DNA from: Paenibacillus beijingensis | GTDB taxonomy: Bacteria; Bacillota; Bacilli; Paenibacillales; Paenibacillaceae | Direction of reading: 5' to 3' | Length of the DNA stretch: 64,000 nt | NCBI RefSeq assembly: GCF_000961095.1 | Contig: NZ_CP011058.1 | Span: 5,534,001 to 5,598,000 of the forward strand | Shown here: positions 60,516 to 64,000 of the stretch, piece after piece | Numbering within the stretch: the first letter of the stretch is position 1 | Layout of the letters: the number at the start of each line of letters is the position of its first letter | Notes under the pieces: generated by a model | What the model was told of the DNA's origin: nothing | Seen by the model: the letters and a program-made list of their open reading frames with translations, nothing else | Database searches by the model: none | Made by a program: the position numbers and the translations under genes

Positions 60516-60743
60516 TGATTTCATTCCTCCCTTCAGTCAGCACGTTTATCAACACACCAAATTATTTGTTAAAACCGCCAAACTAAAACCGTTAATGATT
60601 TCCCTCGAAGGAAATGAAGCCGAGCAGCCTGAGACATTTTGGACTCTGGCATTAAGGTGGGAATTTTTTCCGCGAATTTTTAGCAGGCGAGTGAGTTAAA
60701 TTAGATTTCGTTAGTTAAAAAAGGGTGGTGAGAACGAACTGAC

Positions 60744-61406
60744 ATGCCTCTTTCCCCACGAATGTATCATTGGTTTGTCCGTCCGCGATGGTTCACAAAA
60801 AAATATATTCACGACCACATCGAAAGCCATTTCAATTTGGATAACAAAACCGTTCTCGATTTTGGGTCGGGCACCGGCGCAAATTGCTGCATCTGCAAAC
60901 CGGATTTCTATCTAGGCATCGAGCCGGATGCAAACAGGGTCAATCTTGCGAAGCGGCTTTACCCTCAGCACAACTTTACCGTTTTTGATGAAAAACGGAT
61001 TTCGGCGCCAAATGACTCGATTGACTATATATTTATCGTTGCCGTTTTGCACCACATCGCCGATGAGCAGATTAAGGACTACTTGCTGGAATTTGAACGG
61101 ATCTTGAAACCAGGTGGGAAAGTCATCGTCATGGAACCTTACCTGTGCGAGCGAAAAAAATGGAACAACCGATTTATGAACTGGTACGACGACGGGGAGC
61201 ATATACGGAACGAGGACGGATATTTGCGCTTATTTCAAACGGGTGATTACGACTGCCAAGTGTTGAAAAAATTTACAAAGTGTTTCCTGTACAATGAACT
61301 ATTTTTTGCTGCCACGCCCAAGAAAGGAGCCCGTCCGGAATTCGCGGCCAGCATTCAGCCTTCCTGGGAAGGAGGTGAAATCTATGACAGTCTCGTCCCA
61401 AGTTAA
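60744..61406 (+). CDS. Class I SAM-dependent methyltransferase
   Basis: A 220-residue methyltransferase: motif I VLDFGSGTGANC (about 37-48), the acidic IEPD after it, IDYIFIVAVLHHI (motif II/post) and LKPGGKVIVMEP (motif III). The Cys cluster C-C-I-C follows motif I. The substrate is unknown. It overlaps the start of the DUF1657 gene by 23 bases. It is divergent from the DUF421-spoVAC operon. Confidence 0.88.
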   Translation: MPLSPRMYHWFVRPRWFTKKYIHDHIESHFNLDNKTVLDFGSGTGANCCICKPDFYLGIEPDANRVNLAKRLYPQHNFTVFDEKRISAPNDSIDYIFIVAVLHHIADEQIKDYLLEFERILKPGGKVIVMEPYLCERKKWNNRFMNWYDDGEHIRNEDGYLRLFQTGDYDCQVLKKFTKCFLYNELFFAATPKKGARPEFAASIQPSWEGGEIYDSLVPS

Positions 61407-61590
61407 AACGTGCGTCGCTTCTTTGAAAAGCGCGCAAGCGAGTCTCGAACAATTTGCACTGGCAACGCAAAATCAAGAAGCGAAGACACTTTTTACGAAT
61501 GCGGCGCAGCAAACGCAGCAAATCGTTCAGCAAGTGGAAGGCCGTGTTCAACAACTGGAAACGGAAGAGCCGCAATATAAAGGATTTTAA
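61384..61590 (+). CDS. DUF1657 domain protein
   Basis: A 68-residue all-helical protein starting MTVSSQVKTCVASLKSAQAS. DUF1657 proteins are found with spoVA-2 operons and have no known function. GGAAGGAGGTGA is a very strong ribosome site. It resembles the C-terminus of the DUF421 protein across the divergent gap. Confidence 0.9.
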   Translation: MTVSSQVKTCVASLKSAQASLEQFALATQNQEAKTLFTNAAQQTQQIVQQVEGRVQQLETEEPQYKGF

Positions 61591-61644
61591 AACTAAAATT
61601 AGCTCCTTCTGCCAATTCCGAATCGCAAGGGAGGAAATCAATAG

Positions 61645-61869
61645 ATGACACAACAAATCGACACCAACGCCTTGAAAAAAGCGGAGGCAGCTTCATCTTT
61701 GGCGAAAGACATGATCACGATGGCAATCGAGCAATCCGCAGCGAATCAGACAATGTGCGAAGAGGCGTTGAATCAAGCCTCAAACGAAATTACACAGGCA
61801 CAAACGGCAATCAATCAAGTGAAAAGCGCGCTGCAAAACGCAAAACAAGCTCAGCCGCAAGCGAAATAG
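61645..61869 (+). CDS. Small helical protein, unknown
   Basis: A 74-residue protein of heptad-like helices rich in Ala, Gln and Asn (EAASSLAKDMITMAIEQSAA, then QAQTAINQVKSALQNAKQA). It is not a clear family member, though its size and Gln-rich helices recall DUF1657. AAGGGAGG precedes the ATG. It lies 54 bases after the DUF1657 gene. Confidence 0.75.
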   Translation: MTQQIDTNALKKAEAASSLAKDMITMAIEQSAANQTMCEEALNQASNEITQAQTAINQVKSALQNAKQAQPQAK

Positions 61870-61929
61870 TCCGCCTGCGAAGCCGGTTCCTCCGCCGGGG
61901 AACCGGCTTCGCAACATTTTACGATAAGG

Positions 61930-62862
61930 ATGTCCAGCGAAATGGCTCAAATCAGCATAAACGGATGCAGCATGCATTACACCGATCTCGGAGAGGGAAC
62001 GCCGATTCTGTTCATCCATCCTCCGATTTTGACCAGCATGAATTTTTTATATCAGCTCCGGGGGTTGTCGTCCCGGTTTCGCACGATCGCTTTTGATATG
62101 CGCGGACACGGACAAAGCGAACCTTCGAAGAAAGCGGTCACGTATCCGTTAATCGTTGACGATATCAGGCAATTAATGAACCGGCTGAACATCGAAAAAG
62201 CTTTTTTGTGCGGCTACTCGACAGGCGGATCGATCGTGCTCGAGTTTCTGCTCGCTCATCCCGACCGTGCATTGGGCGGAATCGTCATTAGCGGAATGTC
62301 GGAAGTAAGGGACTGGAAATTAAAAAGCAAAATATCTTTTGGGCGCATCCTGTCCCAAATCGGAGCGGTCGGCACGCTGTCCCTCTCAACGGCCTGGACC
62401 CAAGCGGATAAACGGTTATACTTGTTCGGCCGATTGTTTAGCGAAGCGAAAAAAGGGAATGCCAAAAATGCGGCGCAATATTACAAATACAGCTTGCATT
62501 ATAACTGTACCGCGCAGTTAGGAAACATCCATTGCCCCGTATTGCTCCTATATGGAGGAAATGACAAGCTGTTTCATCCGTACGCCAAGCTGCTGCATGA
62601 GCGGCTGCCGGATAGCGAGCTTGCGTTTATTAATGACGCCGATCACCGGCTGCCTACGAAAGAAGCCGGTAAGTTGAACGCATTGATCGGGAGGTTCATT
62701 GAAAAGCATGCGGGCCTGGTTCAGCAGCCGGAAACCGGATTAGAACTTCAACCACGATGGGGTAATGCTGTTCAGCCATACGGTGATGTCGGTCATCCGG
62801 TCGGTAAAGAGCAGGATGCCCATCAGCAGCATGACGGCGCCTCCGATTTTCATCATGCCTGA
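61930..62862 (+). CDS. Alpha/beta hydrolase
   Basis: A 310-residue alpha/beta-hydrolase: the oxyanion loop FIHPPILT, the nucleophile Ser in GYSTGGSIV (about 97), the acid in YGGNDKLF (about 218) and His in NDADHRLPT (about 239). The last 40 residues lie beyond the usual fold and are encoded opposite ccdA. The substrate is unknown. An ATG at 61942 is an alternative start. Confidence 0.88.
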   Translation: MSSEMAQISINGCSMHYTDLGEGTPILFIHPPILTSMNFLYQLRGLSSRFRTIAFDMRGHGQSEPSKKAVTYPLIVDDIRQLMNRLNIEKAFLCGYSTGGSIVLEFLLAHPDRALGGIVISGMSEVRDWKLKSKISFGRILSQIGAVGTLSLSTAWTQADKRLYLFGRLFSEAKKGNAKNAAQYYKYSLHYNCTAQLGNIHCPVLLLYGGNDKLFHPYAKLLHERLPDSELAFINDADHRLPTKEAGKLNALIGRFIEKHAGLVQQPETGLELQPRWGNAVQPYGDVGHPVGKEQDAHQQHDGASDFHHA

Positions 62863-63450
62863 TGAATAGCGGAGGATAAAACGGGAAGAGCCGATGAAAA
62901 AAGCGAGGATGAAAAAAGGGATCGCAAAGCCAAGCGCATAAGCGGTTGTCAGCTCAAACCAGGTGCCCGGCGACGATGCGGCAAGCGCCAGTATTGCCGT
63001 CAAGATCGGACCGATGCACGGCGACCAGCCCGCTGAGAATCCGATTCCGAATATAAAGGAGCCCAAATAACCGGATTTGAGACGAACCGGCAGTTTGATG
63101 TCCCGCATCAGCAGCCGCGGCTGAAACAGCCCGACCAGAAACAGCCCCATCAATATAATGAGAACGGCGGACAGCTGCCGGATCAGCTGCTGATAATCGC
63201 TGAACAGATCGGCAAAGGCATTGGTCCCATAGCCCAGCGTATAATAAACGACGGAAAACCCGATAATAAAAAACAGCGTGTGCGACATCGTACGCAGACG
63301 GATTTCGCGGCTGCGGCTGTCGCTTTTGAGCTCGGCTACGGAAATGCCCGTTATGTAAGAAAGATAGGATGGATAAAGCGGCAGGCAGCAGGGAGAAATA
63401 AAGGACGCGATCCCGGCCGTAAAGGCAAGCCAAACGTTAACGTCGACCAT
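62740..63450 (-). CDS. ccdA: Cytochrome c biogenesis protein CcdA
   Basis: A 236-residue membrane protein with six helices. Its two redox cysteines are in SFISPCCLPLYPSY (21-22) and SAGWSPCIGPIL. It passes electrons from thioredoxin across the membrane for heme-protein assembly and, in Bacillus, spore cortex synthesis (StoA). The ATG after GGAGGTG is preferred; a GTG four codons earlier overlaps that site. Confidence 0.93.
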   Translation of the reverse strand: MVDVNVWLAFTAGIASFISPCCLPLYPSYLSYITGISVAELKSDSRSREIRLRTMSHTLFFIIGFSVVYYTLGYGTNAFADLFSDYQQLIRQLSAVLIILMGLFLVGLFQPRLLMRDIKLPVRLKSGYLGSFIFGIGFSAGWSPCIGPILTAILALAASSPGTWFELTTAYALGFAIPFFILAFFIGSSRFILRYSSGMMKIGGAVMLLMGILLFTDRMTDITVWLNSITPSWLKF

Positions 63451-63490
63451 TAAATAAGCCACCTCCGAAGTCCATCATAGATTTGCCCCG

Positions 63491-64000
63491 CTACCCTTTC
63501 AAGCCCCGCCTGAACAACAGCAGTATCAGCAAAACGGCAATCAGAAGCATGACAACCGAGCCCCCCGGAGCGAGGTTGAAAAAGCCCGCCGCCAGCAGCC
63601 CGCCTATGACGGCTAGTTCCGATACGACACAGACGATAATGACCGACTGTCTGAAGCTGCGCGCCACGAGCAGGCTGCATGCCGCCGGGATGGTCAGCAG
63701 CGCCGACACGAGCAGCGCGCCGACGATTTTAATGGAAGCGCTGATGACAAGCGCTGTTAAAATGCTGATCATTAAATTGTAATAGCGGACCGGGAGCCCG
63801 CTAACGGCTGCCGCTTCTTCATCGAACGTAAGCAGAAACAGCTCTTTGATTTGCAGCCGGACGGCGATAAGCACGACGGCCGTAATTGAGGCGATAACAA
63901 CGAGATCCGTCGTATTAAGCGTATAAATGCTGCCGAACAGGTAGCTGTTCACGTTCATGCTGAAGCCTCTGTCAAGCGTAAACAAGATCGAGGCAAGCCC
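63491..64000 (-). CDS. Metal ABC transporter permease (partial, N-terminus off window)
   Basis: 170 codons of a ZnuB/AdcB-type (FecCD-like, family ABC-3) permease are visible. Segments include FDEEAAAVSGLPVRYYNLMI and VGALLVSALLTIPAACSLLVA, plus five or more helices. It moves Zn2+ or Mn2+ with an ATPase and binding protein likely beyond the right edge. The metal cannot be told from this part. Confidence 0.9.
   Translation of the reverse strand, partial: GLASILFTLDRGFSMNVNSYLFGSIYTLNTTDLVVIASITAVVLIAVRLQIKELFLLTFDEEAAAVSGLPVRYYNLMISILTALVISASIKIVGALLVSALLTIPAACSLLVARSFRQSVIIVCVVSELAVIGGLLAAGFFNLAPGGSVVMLLIAVLLILLLFRRGLKG

Noticed and set aside
60598..60615. Palindrome ATTTCC-N6-GGAAAT between the DUF421 gene and the methyltransferase
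   Set aside because: It could be an operator for the divergent promoters, but it is short, single and has no recognised regulator match, so it is not listed as a feature.
1..64000. CRISPR arrays, tRNA or rRNA genes, prophage
   Set aside because: No regularly spaced repeats, no cloverleaf with a GTTCGAATC-type T arm in an otherwise free interval, no rRNA-like sequence and no phage structural genes were seen.

Overview
The window looks like a chromosomal segment of an endospore-forming, fairly GC-rich Bacillales bacterium. Paenibacillaceae (Paenibacillus or Cohnella-like) fits best. The reasons are the dense sporulation gene content, a gene order that closely follows the Bacillus subtilis spo0A-spoIIIA-mntR and fur-sigF neighbourhoods, strong AGGAGG-type ribosome binding sites, and frequent TTG and GTG starts. 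I saw no rRNA, tRNA or CRISPR array. Almost everything reads on the minus strand.

Region 1 (1-16.5 kb): spoVAB (cut by the left edge), spoVAA, sigF, spoIIAB, spoIIAA, dacF; then, after a plus-strand acetyltransferase, a nucleoside-salvage run (pdp, punA, deoB) containing a small Spo0E-like gene, xerD, a YqzK/DUF4227 protein, a plus-strand subtilisin-like protease, fur, spoIIM, nudF, the small divisome inhibitor gene mciZ, a PepT-like peptidase, prli42 and lipB. This is the forespore sigma-F regulatory core with its usual metabolic neighbours. A 288-base nested inverted repeat lies between spoIIM and nudF.

Region 2 (16.5-25.5 kb): a branched-chain 2-oxoacid dehydrogenase operon (lpd-bkdAA-bkdAB-bkdB) running into lipB, then yqzF (DUF2627), an AT-rich KtrB/KtrA-type potassium uptake pair, and spo0A. 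Upstream of the potassium genes sits what looks like the 3' half of a ydaO-type c-di-AMP riboswitch, joined to a 26-codon remnant of a tyrosine recombinase.

Region 3 (25.5-56 kb): a long conserved block: spoIVB, recN, argR, an unknown gene, tlyA, dxs, ispA, xseB, xseA, folD, nusB, DUF2273, amaP, asp23, accC, accB, spoIIIAH-AA, yqhV; then plus-strand comA/comB (sulfolactate synthesis) and a DUF441 gene; then lysC, efp, pepQ, aroQ, yqhR, plus-strand yqhQ and an SA1362-like gene, and mntR. It mixes isoprenoid precursor synthesis, fatty-acid initiation, folate and DNA repair with the mother-cell-to-forespore SpoIIIA channel.

Region 4 (56-64 kb): splB (spore photoproduct lyase), a repeat-rich gene-free gap with IS21-like end repeats, and a second spoVA cluster (DUF421-DUF1657 fusion, spoVAC, spoVAD, spoVAE). 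That cluster resembles the mobile spoVA-2 operons linked to spore heat resistance. Divergent from it are a methyltransferase, a DUF1657 protein, a small helical protein and an alpha/beta hydrolase. The window ends with ccdA and a partial metal ABC-transporter permease.

Promoter-like sites fit the sporulation programme: sigma-H and 0A boxes at spoIIA and spo0A, sigma-E at spoIIIA and possibly mciZ, and sigma-G at spoVA. All functions are read from sequence and memory of the families; no database search was run.
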